Positions 49,507 to 57,362 of a DNA stretch of 64,000 nucleotides are shown one piece after another (the stretch's first letter is position 1; every line of letters begins with the position of its first letter). A program made the translations under genes and the position numbers. The notes beneath the pieces are model-generated. The model was not told the origin of the DNA. It searched no databases and was given only the letters and a program-made list of their open reading frames with translations. This DNA comes from Flavobacterium terrigena (GTDB taxonomy: Bacteria > Bacteroidota > Bacteroidia > Flavobacteriales > Flavobacteriaceae): the NCBI RefSeq assembly GCF_900108955.1, contig NZ_FNYA01000009.1:17187-81186 (forward strand). Reading direction: 5' to 3'.

Positions 49507-49568
49507 TTTTTGTTTTTTAGTTAGTTGTGTTTATACTTAATAGTTTCTTATTTAGAATTTTGATAGTT

Positions 49569-49576
49569 CAAAACTA
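49569..49576 (-). promoter_or_regulatory. -7 box TAGTTTTG of the T9SS cargo gene
   Basis: Read on the - strand the octamer matches TAnnTTTG, 62 bases ahead of the ATG at 49506. No -33 TTG is seen. Confidence 0.4.
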
Positions 49577-49862
49577 CATTTTTTTGATACTTATTTTACA
49601 TTTTTAAGTCTTTAAGATGTAACAAATGACAACAGAAAAGTGACAAACAAATGGCTATTAGAAATTATTTCAACCAAGTAGAGTTACCAATAGATAAGAT
49701 GATTTATAAAAAACATAAAAGACCATTTGTAAGATTTTTTTATGTTCAGTAAGAAATGAGTAAATAAATTCTTGGCTTATTTACGTAAAGTTATTTAAGT
49801 GTAACTTATTGATATTACGTTAAATCCGTAAAATTTGTTAATCTTTAGTATTGTTTATTTAC

Positions 49863-49934
49863 AAAAAAAGTCCCGAAAATTCTTTCGGGACTATATAATT
49901 GAAAAAAGTTCCGAAAGAATTTTCGGAACTTTTT
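49863..49934 (-). terminator. Double hairpin terminator after terC (mirrored pair)
   Basis: Hairpin 1 (49869-49892) has 10-bp arms with an A-run on its left, so it acts on the - strand. Hairpin 2 (49903-49934) has 14-bp arms with flanking A- and T-runs and can act both ways. The 24-base core of hairpin 2 (49907-49930) is the reverse complement of hairpin 1 with two compensating changes. Confidence 0.8.
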
Positions 49935-49938
49935 ATAT

Positions 49939-50796
49939 TTAATCAGTAATATCGGTATCTTCCAGTTCTTTATCCATGATTTTACTATTGTGTAAAACCA
50001 CTGGTTTTTTGCTGTTTTTCTTCATTCTTAAGTTTAAGAATTCTACAAACAAAGAGAAGAAAATTGCAAAGTATAAATACCCTTTTGGAATACTGTGAAC
50101 TTCAGTTCCGCCAAAGAACTTGATATCAGCTAAATGTGATCCTTCAGCTAAAAGCATTACACCGATTAAAATTAAGAATGATAATCCTAAAATTTGAATG
50201 GTTGGATGTTGGTTTACAAATTTAGAAACTGGTCCGGCAAATATTAACATAATTATCATTGAAGTCACAATTGCACCAATCATAATTTCTAGTGCACCAG
50301 CAGGTCCGAAACCAACAGGTGGTTCTGCTGCGCTCACTAATCCTACAGCAGTTAAAATACTATCAAAAGAAAAAACAATATTTAATAAAGCAATTTGTAA
50401 AACTGCAGCACTTAAAGAGCTACTTGCTTTTCCGCTTGTTCCTTCTTCTTCACCTTCTAATTTATGATGAATTTCTGATACTGATTTATATAATAAGAAT
50501 AAACCACCACCAAAAACGATAATACTTTGTCCAGAAATACCTCCAGTTACAAATCCCCAATCAAAATCACAAAAAGATTCTTTTAAACTCATTACCCAAG
50601 TAATTCCAAAAAGTAAGATGATTCTAAAAACCATAGCTAATAATAAACCGATTTTTCTGGCTTTAGGTTGGTCTTCTTCTTTTAGTTTTCCAGATACAAT
50701 TGATAAAAATACAATGTTATCAATACCTAATATGATTTCTAAAAAAGTTAGGGTTAATAACGCTACCCAAGCATTTGGATTTGATAAAATTTCCAT
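49939..50796 (-). CDS. TerC-family membrane protein
   Basis: The 285-residue integral membrane protein has 7-8 helices. The start NPNAWVALLTLTFLEIILGI and the acidic motifs EIILGIDNIVFLS and NIVFSFDSILTAVG inside helices are the hallmark of TerC (metal-ion related, linked to tellurite resistance and to manganese export in other bacteria). A cytoplasmic loop with KLEGEEEGTSGKASSSLS lies mid-protein. No other ter genes are near, so the housekeeping metal-homeostasis role is more likely than tellurite resistance. A double terminator follows. Confidence 0.88.
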   Translation of the reverse strand: MEILSNPNAWVALLTLTFLEIILGIDNIVFLSIVSGKLKEEDQPKARKIGLLLAMVFRIILLFGITWVMSLKESFCDFDWGFVTGGISGQSIIVFGGGLFLLYKSVSEIHHKLEGEEEGTSGKASSSLSAAVLQIALLNIVFSFDSILTAVGLVSAAEPPVGFGPAGALEIMIGAIVTSMIIMLIFAGPVSKFVNQHPTIQILGLSFLILIGVMLLAEGSHLADIKFFGGTEVHSIPKGYLYFAIFFSLFVEFLNLRMKKNSKKPVVLHNSKIMDKELEDTDITD

Positions 50797-50841
50797 TTAG
50801 TTTAATTTGTTAATTTATTTTTTACTTAGATTTTACGTAAA

Positions 50842-51213
50842 CTATTCTTGTTTTGTTACAGAACCGAATTGTTTTTTTGCATCGCCCACAAAAGAATATT
50901 CGAAATTGTATTTTAAATCTTTGGTGTTTAGTATTTTAACGTGAACTGCTTTTTTCTCATTTCTGTTTTTTGGTTTCACATTTTCTAAGATATATTCGCA
51001 ATCGTTAATCCAACGAATAGAAAAAGTGTCAATAACAGCATTATAATTTTCTATTTGAATAGAATCGTTTCTTTCGAAAGCACTCGTAAATTTTTTCCCT
51101 TCAACTGTTGTTTCTGAAGTGAATTTCCCTGTTTTGAAATCCTTACAAGATCTTTCTTGGTTGTAACAAGAAACTAAAGTAACTGTTGTTAAGAAGTAAA
51201 AATATTTTTTCAA
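50842..51213 (-). CDS. Small lipoprotein, TTG start likely
   Basis: From TTG 51213 the product reads MKKYFYFLTTVTLVSC, a textbook lipoprotein signal with Cys16, followed by about 107 residues (CKDFKTGKFTSETTVEGKKF, then IRWINDCEYILENVKPKNRN). Longer ATG starts (51267, 51246) would add residues coded by an intergenic repeat (51236-51266) and spoil the signal. I recall relatives in Flavobacterium wrongly named DNA topoisomerase IV; nothing supports that. The role is unknown. It lies in a run of - strand genes behind murQ. Confidence 0.7.
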   Translation of the reverse strand: MKKYFYFLTTVTLVSCYNQERSCKDFKTGKFTSETTVEGKKFTSAFERNDSIQIENYNAVIDTFSIRWINDCEYILENVKPKNRNEKKAVHVKILNTKDLKYNFEYSFVGDAKKQFGSVTKQE

Positions 51214-51235
51214 TTGTTTATTGTTTTTGGTTATT

Positions 51236-51266
51236 TCGTAATTCATAATTCGCAAATCGCAAATCA
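51236..51266. repeat. Intergenic word repeat (cgtaattcataattcgcaaa)
   Basis: Near-repeats of taattc and cgcaaatc fill the gap before the lipoprotein gene. Similar words (acgatttacgaattttg) occur at 20755-20773. It overlaps the longer in-frame reading of the lipoprotein gene. Confidence 0.4.
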
Positions 51267-51269
51267 AAA

Positions 51270-51491
51270 TTACTTCTCAAACATACTTTTCATAATTGTA
51301 TTGATGCCTTTAAACATCAAGTAAACGGCAAAAGCGCAAATCAATACAGCCAAAATTAGTACATAAATAAAAAAAGGATGCTTTTGGTTTTTAAAACTAC
51401 TATTTAAAATGAAAACACCGATAAATAGAGTAGGAAGTGAGCCTAATAAAAAGCGTAGTCCTTTATTTAAAACTTCTTTGTTAACAGACAT
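51270..51491 (-). CDS. Small membrane protein (DUF6095-like)
   Basis: The 73-residue protein has two membrane helices (about residues 11-31 and 40-60) separated by a short loop with SSFKNQKHPFF, and a basic end. The pattern KGLRFLLGSLPTLFIGVFIL matches what I recall as DUF6095, a short Flavobacteriaceae family of unknown function. It lies one base behind the gene at 51493 and in the run behind murQ, a placement I recall as conserved. Confidence 0.72.
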   Translation of the reverse strand: MSVNKEVLNKGLRFLLGSLPTLFIGVFILNSSFKNQKHPFFIYVLILAVLICAFAVYLMFKGINTIMKSMFEK

Positions 51492-51492
51492 A

Positions 51493-52002
51493 CTAGAAAC
51501 TTAATCGTAAACCAACACCATTCTGATTGGCAACTAAATTTAGGTTTGTATCAGAATTGTTTTCTAATTCACTAGTGGTTTTTAAGCCATTATTATACAT
51601 GTCAATTGCTTCCTGCATTTTTTTATTTTTTCCTTTTAAAACAAAAATTGAAGTTCCAGCTAAACCAACGCCAATATATGTCATTGCTGTTGGGTATTCT
51701 CCACCTTCAGTTACCATAGCTTTAACTGCATCACTGACAATAAAAACAGAACCTAATCCTAATAATAAACCACCAATTACACTTTTGTTTTTTGCTTTGT
51801 TATATAATGAATACGCTTTGTAATCGTTGTCTTTTAAATATTTTTTAATTTCATAAGACGGAATTTGCTCATTATTAATATACATTTTTTTGTCTTTTAA
51901 TTCGATAGTTTGTCCAGCTGGAATTTCTCTAGAAATAAATCTTGTTTGAGCAAAGCTTACAAACGAAACTAATAATAAACTAACATAGATTAACTTTTTC
52001 AT
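51493..52002 (-). CDS. Secreted or membrane protein of unknown function
   Basis: The 169-residue product has a signal peptide (1-18, ending SFAQ). A soluble segment follows (IPAGQTIELKDKKMYINNEQ), then two hydrophobic stretches (about residues 74-92 and 104-121, VIGGLLLGLGSVFIVSDAV and MTYIGVGLAGTSIFVLKG), and a polar C-terminus. The layout suggests a small envelope protein with a hairpin in a membrane. I do not recognise a family. It lies between murQ and the DUF6095-like gene on the same strand. Confidence 0.7.
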   Translation of the reverse strand: MKKLIYVSLLLVSFVSFAQTRFISREIPAGQTIELKDKKMYINNEQIPSYEIKKYLKDNDYKAYSLYNKAKNKSVIGGLLLGLGSVFIVSDAVKAMVTEGGEYPTAMTYIGVGLAGTSIFVLKGKNKKMQEAIDMYNNGLKTTSELENNSDTNLNLVANQNGVGLRLSF

Positions 52003-52051
52003 ATTTTATTTTTTTGAATTTTATATTTGAATTTTACTTGGTTTTTTAATT

Positions 52052-52870
52052 TTATACTTGGTTCTTAAAAAAGTCAACTGCTTTTCTCACGCTTCCATGT
52101 GTTTTTAGTAATTCAGCTCCAACTTCATAAGTAACAGGAATTTCTTCCATAATCATTCTAATTCCTCTGTCAATTAATTTGTCGTTACTCAATTGCATAT
52201 CAACCATTTTATTGCCTTTCACTTTTCCTAAAGCTATCATAGTTGTGGTAGAAATCATATTTAAAACTAATTTCTGAGCAGTTCCGGCTTTCATTCGGCT
52301 ACTTCCAGTAACGAACTCTGGTCCAACAATCACATCAATAGGGTAATTCGCTGTTTGCGAAAGCGGACTTTGTGCATTACAACTGATACTTCCTGTAATT
52401 ATATCGTTTTCATTACATTTTTGTAAACCACCAATTACATAAGGCGTTGTTCCAGAAGCTGCAATTCCAATTACAACATCATTTTTATTAATATTCCATT
52501 CTTGCAAATCTTTCCAAGCTTGGTTTTTGTCGTCTTCAGCAAATTCAACTGCTTTTCTAATTGCGGTATCGCCACCAGCAATAATTCCTATAACGGTATC
52601 AAAATCAACACCAAACGTTGGCGGACATTCACTTGCATCCACCACACCTAATCTACCAGAAGTTCCTGCACCAATATAAAATAAGCGACCACCATTTTTC
52701 ATTTTAGCTATAACTTGTTCAATTAAAGCTTCAATTTGTGATAAGGCTTTTTCAACAGCTAAAGGAACCGTTTTGTCTTCGGTATTGATGTTGGTAAGCA
52801 ATTCTTTTACAGACATTTTTTCTAAATGTTCGTATTTTGAAGATTGCTCAGTTGTTTTAATAAATGACAT
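52052..52870 (-). CDS. murQ: N-acetylmuramic acid 6-phosphate etherase
   Basis: The 272-residue SIS-domain enzyme splits the lactyl ether of MurNAc 6-phosphate, giving GlcNAc 6-phosphate for peptidoglycan recycling. The motifs GGRLFYIGAGTSGRLGVVDA and SECPPTFG carry the catalytic Glu, and ASGTTPYVIGGLQ and TGSSRMKAGTAQKL complete the active site. ATG 52870 is used; a longer reading from 52903 is unlikely because a -7 box (52893-52900) lies within it. MurQ fits with the lytic transglycosylase and M23 peptidase elsewhere in the window. Confidence 0.94.
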   Translation of the reverse strand: MSFIKTTEQSSKYEHLEKMSVKELLTNINTEDKTVPLAVEKALSQIEALIEQVIAKMKNGGRLFYIGAGTSGRLGVVDASECPPTFGVDFDTVIGIIAGGDTAIRKAVEFAEDDKNQAWKDLQEWNINKNDVVIGIAASGTTPYVIGGLQKCNENDIITGSISCNAQSPLSQTANYPIDVIVGPEFVTGSSRMKAGTAQKLVLNMISTTTMIALGKVKGNKMVDMQLSNDKLIDRGIRMIMEEIPVTYEVGAELLKTHGSVRKAVDFFKNQV

Positions 52871-52892
52871 TAAAAATCCAATTATAGTTGTC

Positions 52893-52900
52893 CAAATATA
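52893..52900 (-). promoter_or_regulatory. -7 box TATATTTG for murQ
   Basis: Read on the - strand, the octamer matches TAnnTTTG, 22 bases ahead of ATG 52870. It supports the shorter murQ start. Confidence 0.45.
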
Positions 52901-52951
52901 CAAAGTATTTATAAATTTAAAGAATGACGACCATAGTTTATTGAATATTTT

Positions 52952-52959
52952 TATATTTG
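52952..52959 (+). promoter_or_regulatory. -7 box TATATTTG for the GT4 gene
   Basis: The octamer matches TAnnTTTG, 16 bases upstream of the TTG start at 52976, implying a nearly leaderless message. It is divergent from the murQ box about 50 bases away. Confidence 0.5.
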
Positions 52960-52975
52960 TTTAAAACTATATCTT

Positions 52976-54079
52976 TTGGATAAGAAACCTTCAGTATTAA
53001 AAATTTGTTTAGTTACCGTAACACTTTCAGATGGTGGTGCAGAACGTGTTGCTGCATTGTTATCTAACTATTTTGATAATCAGGAATTTGAAGTTTATCA
53101 TGTGGTTTTTTCTGGAAAAGTGGAATATGATTTTTCAGGAAAAATATTTCATTTGGAACATTTAAAAGATAAGAGAAACAGCTGGTGGAGTAGAAGCAAG
53201 CGGTTTTTTGCCTTGAAGAAATTTTTTGCTACTAATCATTTCGATTATGTAATTGATTTTAGAACGAAAGAATTCTTTTTGCAAGAATTGATTATTCATA
53301 ACTTCATATATCCAAAATTTATTCAAACGATTCATAGTTTTAAACTGAAATCGTACCTTCCAAAAAACACTTTTTTAGCGAAATTATTATATAAAAATTG
53401 CCAACACTTTATCACCGTTTCGAATGGAATTAATGATAAAGTTAGCTCTAAATACAAGTTTATTCCTTCCCAAATACTTTATAATCCAATTGATTTTGAA
53501 AATATTTCTGAAAAAGCTAATGAACCTATTTCAGACGATTTTCAATATGTTTTATCTGCTGGTAGTATGAATAAAAACGTAAAACAATTCGATAAATTAA
53601 TTGAATGTTATGCTAAATCGGTTTTACCTTCGAAAAATATTAAGTTACTTATTTTAGGGGAAGGAAAACTGAAAAATAAATGGATAAAATTAGTAGAAAG
53701 CTTGAATTTACAAGACTTGGTGATTTTTAAGGGCAATGTCAAAAACCCATTTCGATATTATAAGAATGCTTTATTTACAATTTCATCTAGTAAATACGAA
53801 GGAATGCCAATGGTTTTGCTAGAATCGTTAGCTTGTAAAACCCCAATAATTTCTTGGGATTACACTTCCGGACCAAGTGAAATAATTTCACATAAAAATA
53901 ACGGATTGTTAGTTGAAAATCAGAATTCAGAAAAACTAATTGAAGCGATTAACCTTTTTGTTTCAGATAATAATTTATATTTACATTGTAAAGATAGCGC
54001 CTTAACTAGTGTAAAACAGTTTAGTTTAGAAACTATTGGCGCTGAATGGCTTAAGGTTTTTGAAAAACAAAGAACATAA
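52976..54079 (+). CDS. Glycosyltransferase, GT4-like
   Basis: The 367-residue cytoplasmic GT-B enzyme has a glycine-rich N-terminal loop (LVTVTLSDGGAERVAALLSN), a middle donor-domain start (VLSAGSMNKNVKQFDKLIEC) and the classic C-terminal acidic motif SSKYEGMPMVLLESLACKTP. These place it in the GT4 family. No ATG is found before the conserved start, so TTG 52976 is the probable start and explains the short leader. The FdtA-like gene begins 3 bases after the stop. Sugar and acceptor are unknown; a surface glycan is likely from the neighbours. Confidence 0.88.
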   Translation: MDKKPSVLKICLVTVTLSDGGAERVAALLSNYFDNQEFEVYHVVFSGKVEYDFSGKIFHLEHLKDKRNSWWSRSKRFFALKKFFATNHFDYVIDFRTKEFFLQELIIHNFIYPKFIQTIHSFKLKSYLPKNTFLAKLLYKNCQHFITVSNGINDKVSSKYKFIPSQILYNPIDFENISEKANEPISDDFQYVLSAGSMNKNVKQFDKLIECYAKSVLPSKNIKLLILGEGKLKNKWIKLVESLNLQDLVIFKGNVKNPFRYYKNALFTISSSKYEGMPMVLLESLACKTPIISWDYTSGPSEIISHKNNGLLVENQNSEKLIEAINLFVSDNNLYLHCKDSALTSVKQFSLETIGAEWLKVFEKQRT

Positions 54080-54081
54080 AA

Positions 54082-54474
54082 ATGAACTACAAAATAATAG
54101 ATATTCCTAAAATAAATAATACGAAAGGAAACATTGGTGTTATTGAAAACGATACCATTCCTTTTGATGTAAAACGTGTATACTATTTGTTTGATATACC
54201 TAGTGGCGCTAAGCGTGGTGGACATGCGCATAAAAAACTTAAACAAGTTTTAATTGCCATTTCTGGAAGTTTTGATGTGGTTTTAAAAGATGGAAAATCA
54301 AAAGAAATTATCACTTTAAACCGTCCTGATAAAGGTTTGCTAATTGAAAATAATATTTGGCGTGAATTAGAGAATTTTTCTTCTGGTTCAGTTTGTTTGG
54401 TTTTGGCTTCTGAAGAATTTTCAGAAGAAGATTACATTAGAAGTTATAAGGAATATTTAAGTTTTGTGAAGTAA
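54082..54474 (+). CDS. FdtA/WxcM-like cupin, probable sugar 3,4-ketoisomerase
   Basis: The 130-residue protein is a single cupin domain. RGGHAHKKLKQVLIAISGS holds the HAH motif and the catalytic-type His pair of the FdtA/QdtA family, and VYYLFDIPSGAKRGG and LASEEFSEEDYIRSYKEY fit the N- and C-terminal parts. FdtA-type enzymes isomerise dTDP-4-keto-6-deoxyglucose to the 3-keto sugar on the way to Fuc3NAc or Qui3NAc. The aminotransferase and acetyltransferase partners are not in this window. It is coupled to the GT4 gene upstream. Confidence 0.85.
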   Translation: MNYKIIDIPKINNTKGNIGVIENDTIPFDVKRVYYLFDIPSGAKRGGHAHKKLKQVLIAISGSFDVVLKDGKSKEIITLNRPDKGLLIENNIWRELENFSSGSVCLVLASEEFSEEDYIRSYKEYLSFVK

Positions 54475-54498
54475 ATGCCACGAAGTTTTATGGTTTGG

Positions 54499-54575
54499 TT
54501 TGTCATTTCGACGTTAGGAGAAATCACATAATGAAACTTGGATTATGAGATTTCTCCTAACGTCGAAATGACAAA
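54499..54575. repeat. Dispersed palindromic element, copy 2 (27-bp arms)
   Basis: Arms 54499-54525 and 54549-54575 are exact reverse complements around a 23-base loop. Twenty-five bases of each arm are identical to copy 1 (22640-22718), and the inner bases (acataat, attatga) show the reverse orientation. It lies between two convergent genes, where it could serve as a bidirectional transcript end. Confidence 0.85.
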
Positions 54576-54583
54576 AGTACTAA

Positions 54584-55516
54584 CTAATATGTACTTGGTT
54601 TTATTCCCATTTTTAATAAAAACAACTTTACTTTATCCAAAGAATTCAAAACCAAACTTGGCATTTTTAATAGTAAATTTTGTTTCCAATTTAGATTGTT
54701 CGAATCCAAATTTGCGATCATTTTTTTCCAACGTGAATCGTTATCTTTTTTCAAACGTTTACCTAAAACATAGCGTTCAAAATCGAGGTATTTCTTTAAA
54801 TCTGGATTGTTTTTTGTCCAATTTTCATACAAATCATAATCGGGTATCGTTTTGTCTTGTAAAGAACTTTGCGTGATTTGATTTTCAGTTAGCATAAAAT
54901 AAATCATTTGTGGAGAATTATTATATGCTAATTTAAAGTGATAGTTGGCTCTAATATTAAAATCTAAATCTTCAGAAAAATTAATACTTTCGTTGTAATA
55001 TCCAATTTTTTCAAACACTTCTTTATGGAAGCAAACAGAACCGTGACAATAAATTCCTTGTTTTAAATTTAATTTAAAAAAATCAATATAACCTGTGTGA
55101 TTTTTTTCTAAAAGTTCAGAACCATTTATTGGATTTTTTAAGGTTCCTTTCCAAATTTCTTCATAATTGGTACCAAATATTCTTGCTTCAGGGAAATTCT
55201 GAATCAAATGAAATATTTTTTCTAAAAAATTAGGTTTCCAAACATCATCTGCATCTAAAAAAGTGACATAATTTGAATTTGCTTTTTTAATTCCTGTATT
55301 TCGAGTTGCCGCTAATCCGCTATTTTTTTCGTGATGAATAATTTGCACTTTTTCAGATACATATTCTGAAACAATTGCTACACTATTATCTGTTGAACAG
55401 TCATTTATAATTAATAATTCAAAATCAGTAAATGTTTGATTAAGAATACTTTTTATGGCATCTCGAACAAAATTTTCTTTATTGTAAAGCGGAATTATGA
55501 CGGTGAAAAATGGCAT
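54584..55516 (-). CDS. Family 2 glycosyltransferase
   Basis: The 310-residue GT-A enzyme begins FTVIIPLYNKENFVRDAIKS, with LIINDCSTDNSV as the nucleotide-binding loop and FLDADDVW as the DxD-type metal motif. A TGYIDFFKLNLKQGIYCHG stretch marks the acceptor side. It has no membrane helix, so it is a cytoplasmic or peripheral enzyme adding one sugar to a growing glycan. Its start codon is one base from the stop of the GT4 gene on its 5' side, so both share a transcript. The sugar is not predictable. Confidence 0.9.
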   Translation of the reverse strand: MPFFTVIIPLYNKENFVRDAIKSILNQTFTDFELLIINDCSTDNSVAIVSEYVSEKVQIIHHEKNSGLAATRNTGIKKANSNYVTFLDADDVWKPNFLEKIFHLIQNFPEARIFGTNYEEIWKGTLKNPINGSELLEKNHTGYIDFFKLNLKQGIYCHGSVCFHKEVFEKIGYYNESINFSEDLDFNIRANYHFKLAYNNSPQMIYFMLTENQITQSSLQDKTIPDYDLYENWTKNNPDLKKYLDFERYVLGKRLKKDNDSRWKKMIANLDSNNLNWKQNLLLKMPSLVLNSLDKVKLFLLKMGIKPSTY

Positions 55517-55517
55517 C

Positions 55518-56615
55518 TTAATCGTTTAAAATATAATGGAATAATTCTTTCCAGCTATGTAAATCTTCACTGGTGTCATGTGTTGTTTTATTTCCTTGAA
55601 AAACATGCTTTTTTGCTACAATTTCTGAAATCATATCTGCTAATTCTTTTGGGTTTTCTAAATTAAAAAAAGACACATTTTCATAAGCACCACAAGCTTC
55701 TTTCGCATAAGGTAAATTTGCCAAAAGCATATTTTTATGATGTGCTTTTGCTTCAGAAATAGGCAAGCCCCAAGTTTCAATTTTCGATGGAAAAATCAAA
55801 CAATCAATTGAATTATAGTATTTTAACATCGTATTTCTATTTAATAATTTTAAACGATTTACAGCAATTGAATCGTATTTTGTGTTTAAATAATTAACAT
55901 ATTTTGAGTTGTTATTTTTTAATCCTGTAATATGAAATTCACATTGATTGATTACCGTTTCTGGAAGTAATTTTAGTGCTTCAAAAATATATTCGATGTT
56001 TTTAAAACTTTTCGGAAAACTTGGATAAAAAAAATGAATTTTATTTTTATCTAATTCTATTTTTTCGCTAGTAATTTCTTCCACGAATTGAGGAATGGCC
56101 ACTTTTACATTTGTTATTTTAAATCGTTTTTCGAAAATTTCTTTTATCCAATGTTGTTGGACAAAAACCGTATGATTTTTAGTGATGTTTAATTTGAATA
56201 AATTATCATATAACAAAGAGAAAACACCAATTTTGTAATCGAATTTCCAGTCTTTCCAAGTGGGTTTAAAAAACGTGGTTGGATGATGACAATATACAAA
56301 TTGCTTTTTAGCGATAACTCTCGGAGTAGTGTCGTGTAAGGAAAACCAAACATCAGGTTGTAATTTTTTAGATAATTTTTTGAAATAAAAATATTCGTAA
56401 TAAAAGCGATACAACCAAGATTTTTTTGATTTTGGAATTTCAACCAATTGAATGTTCGGAAAATTGAATTTTGAGGCATCATGAACCAAAGCAATTACTT
56501 GAATATCTTTGTTTTTGTTGTATTCAGAAAGTTCTTGCAAAACATTGTGAAGTATAGTAAAAATACCACCTTCAACCATATTAACGCCAGAAATAACAAT
56601 TTTTTGCTTATTCAC
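55518..56615 (-). CDS. Glycosyltransferase, GT4-like
   Basis: The 365-residue protein begins IVISGVNMVEGGIFTILHNV, a GT-B N-terminal loop, and has IHFFYPSFPKSFKNIEYIFE (start of the donor domain) and FPSKIETWGLPISEAKAHHK, which carries the conserved Glu of GT4. It is cytoplasmic. With the GT2 gene it forms a two-gene operon convergent to the GT4/FdtA pair, so all four probably build the same surface glycan. The substrate is unknown. The 366 bases upstream hold a structured non-coding segment. Confidence 0.87.
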   Translation of the reverse strand: MNKQKIVISGVNMVEGGIFTILHNVLQELSEYNKNKDIQVIALVHDASKFNFPNIQLVEIPKSKKSWLYRFYYEYFYFKKLSKKLQPDVWFSLHDTTPRVIAKKQFVYCHHPTTFFKPTWKDWKFDYKIGVFSLLYDNLFKLNITKNHTVFVQQHWIKEIFEKRFKITNVKVAIPQFVEEITSEKIELDKNKIHFFYPSFPKSFKNIEYIFEALKLLPETVINQCEFHITGLKNNNSKYVNYLNTKYDSIAVNRLKLLNRNTMLKYYNSIDCLIFPSKIETWGLPISEAKAHHKNMLLANLPYAKEACGAYENVSFFNLENPKELADMISEIVAKKHVFQGNKTTHDTSEDLHSWKELFHYILND

Positions 56616-56981
56616 TTAATTTTAATTTGATTCAAAAATACGAGTTTTTTTTTAATAATCTAAAATTGCTTATTTTGGATTTAAACTATTGATTTTTAGG
56701 TAATTGTGTAATTTGTCGATAATTTTAAATATTTTATCGAGTATTTTTTATTTTTTGTTAACCTAGTTGTAAATTTATGGTGTTATAATAATCGACCTTA
56801 ATAAATCTGCTGGAAGATGCTAGGTTGAAATGGATACTTTAGATTTTTATTATCATAAGTTCAAATCACATAACCGCATTAATAAATTAATTAAAGGTTT
56901 TTGACAGCACTAGAATGGCTGGAAATTGATAATTGAAAATCTAAATCTAACTCGAAACAATTTAACATTGTTTCGAGTTTT
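56616..56981. other. 366-base non-coding region between a GT4 gene and the TauE-like gene
   Basis: Both neighbouring genes are on the - strand, but the strongest terminator here (56949-56986) points to the + strand. The segment is less A+T monotone than other gaps, with ctgctggaagatgc and ctagaatggctggaaat stretches. A 9-bp closing stem (56758-56766 with 56820-56828, one G-U) can be drawn. See the candidate RNA entry. Confidence 0.5.
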
Positions 56982-56986
56982 TTATT
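56758..56986 (+). ncRNA. Candidate structured + strand RNA
   Basis: A possible transcript begins after the near-consensus box TATTTTTTG (one base too long) at about 56749-56757, includes a 9-bp stem (56758-56766 with 56820-56828), and ends in a strong + strand terminator. No reading frame of note lies in it. This could be a small RNA such as a 6S-type RNA, but I cannot identify a family from memory, and the promoter is poor. Confidence 0.3.
56949..56986 (+). terminator. + strand intrinsic terminator without a + strand gene
   Basis: A 12-bp stem (56949-56960 with 56968-56979) is followed by TTTTTT-rich sequence on the + strand only. On the - strand no T-run follows, so it fits poorly as terminator for the TauE-like gene. 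Confidence 0.65.
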
Positions 56987-57362
56987 TTTCTAAAAGCATT
57001 TTTCCTGCAATAACGACTAAAACTACAGCGAATATTTTCTTTAATACTTTCTGATCTAAGGTTAAAGCGAATTTACTTCCAAAAATACTTCCCACAACAA
57101 AAAAAACAGCAATTATCGCGGCATATTTTAAATTCAGTTGTCCTTCTTTGTAATAATTGAAAACCGCAACAGCTGTGACAGGAACGGCTAAAACAGCCAA
57201 ACTTGTTCCTTGAGCTTGATGTTGGTTAAAACTAAAAAACATAACCAATAACGGCACCATAATTATTCCGCCACCAACGCCAACTAATCCGCTTAAAACA
57301 CCTGCTAAAATTCCAATTAGAATTAAAGATAATATAGTTTGTATGGTCATTTTGCTTTTCAT
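56982..57362 (-). CDS. Half-length TauE/SafE-family membrane protein
   Basis: The 126-residue protein has four membrane helices. The start SLILIGILAGVLSGLVGVGG and GIIMVPLLVMFF are the hallmark N-terminal repeat of TauE/SafE (sulfite or organic-anion exporter family). Full-length members have two such halves (about 250 residues); here only one is present, and the stop is clean with no remnant of the second half following. It could work as a dimer, or be a relic. ATG 57362 directly abuts the lytic transglycosylase stop; ATG 57350 is an alternative. Confidence 0.82.
   Translation of the reverse strand: MKSKMTIQTILSLILIGILAGVLSGLVGVGGGIIMVPLLVMFFSFNQHQAQGTSLAVLAVPVTAVAVFNYYKEGQLNLKYAAIIAVFFVVGSIFGSKFALTLDQKVLKKIFAVVLVVIAGKMLLEK

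Larger units (their letters stand above)
49507..49938. other. 432-base intergenic region between a T9SS cargo gene and terC
   Basis: The right end holds two hairpins (49869-49892 and 49903-49934). The -7 box of the cargo gene lies at 49569-49576 on the - strand. A 33-codon + strand frame (49651-49752) is present but unsupported. The rest, about 49577-49865, is A+T rich and shows no gene or repeat I can name. Confidence 0.5.

Noticed and set aside
49651..49752. 33-codon + strand frame in the terC/T9SS cargo gap
   Set aside because: No promoter box nearby, no relatives recognised, and short; mentioned only as part of the intergenic description.
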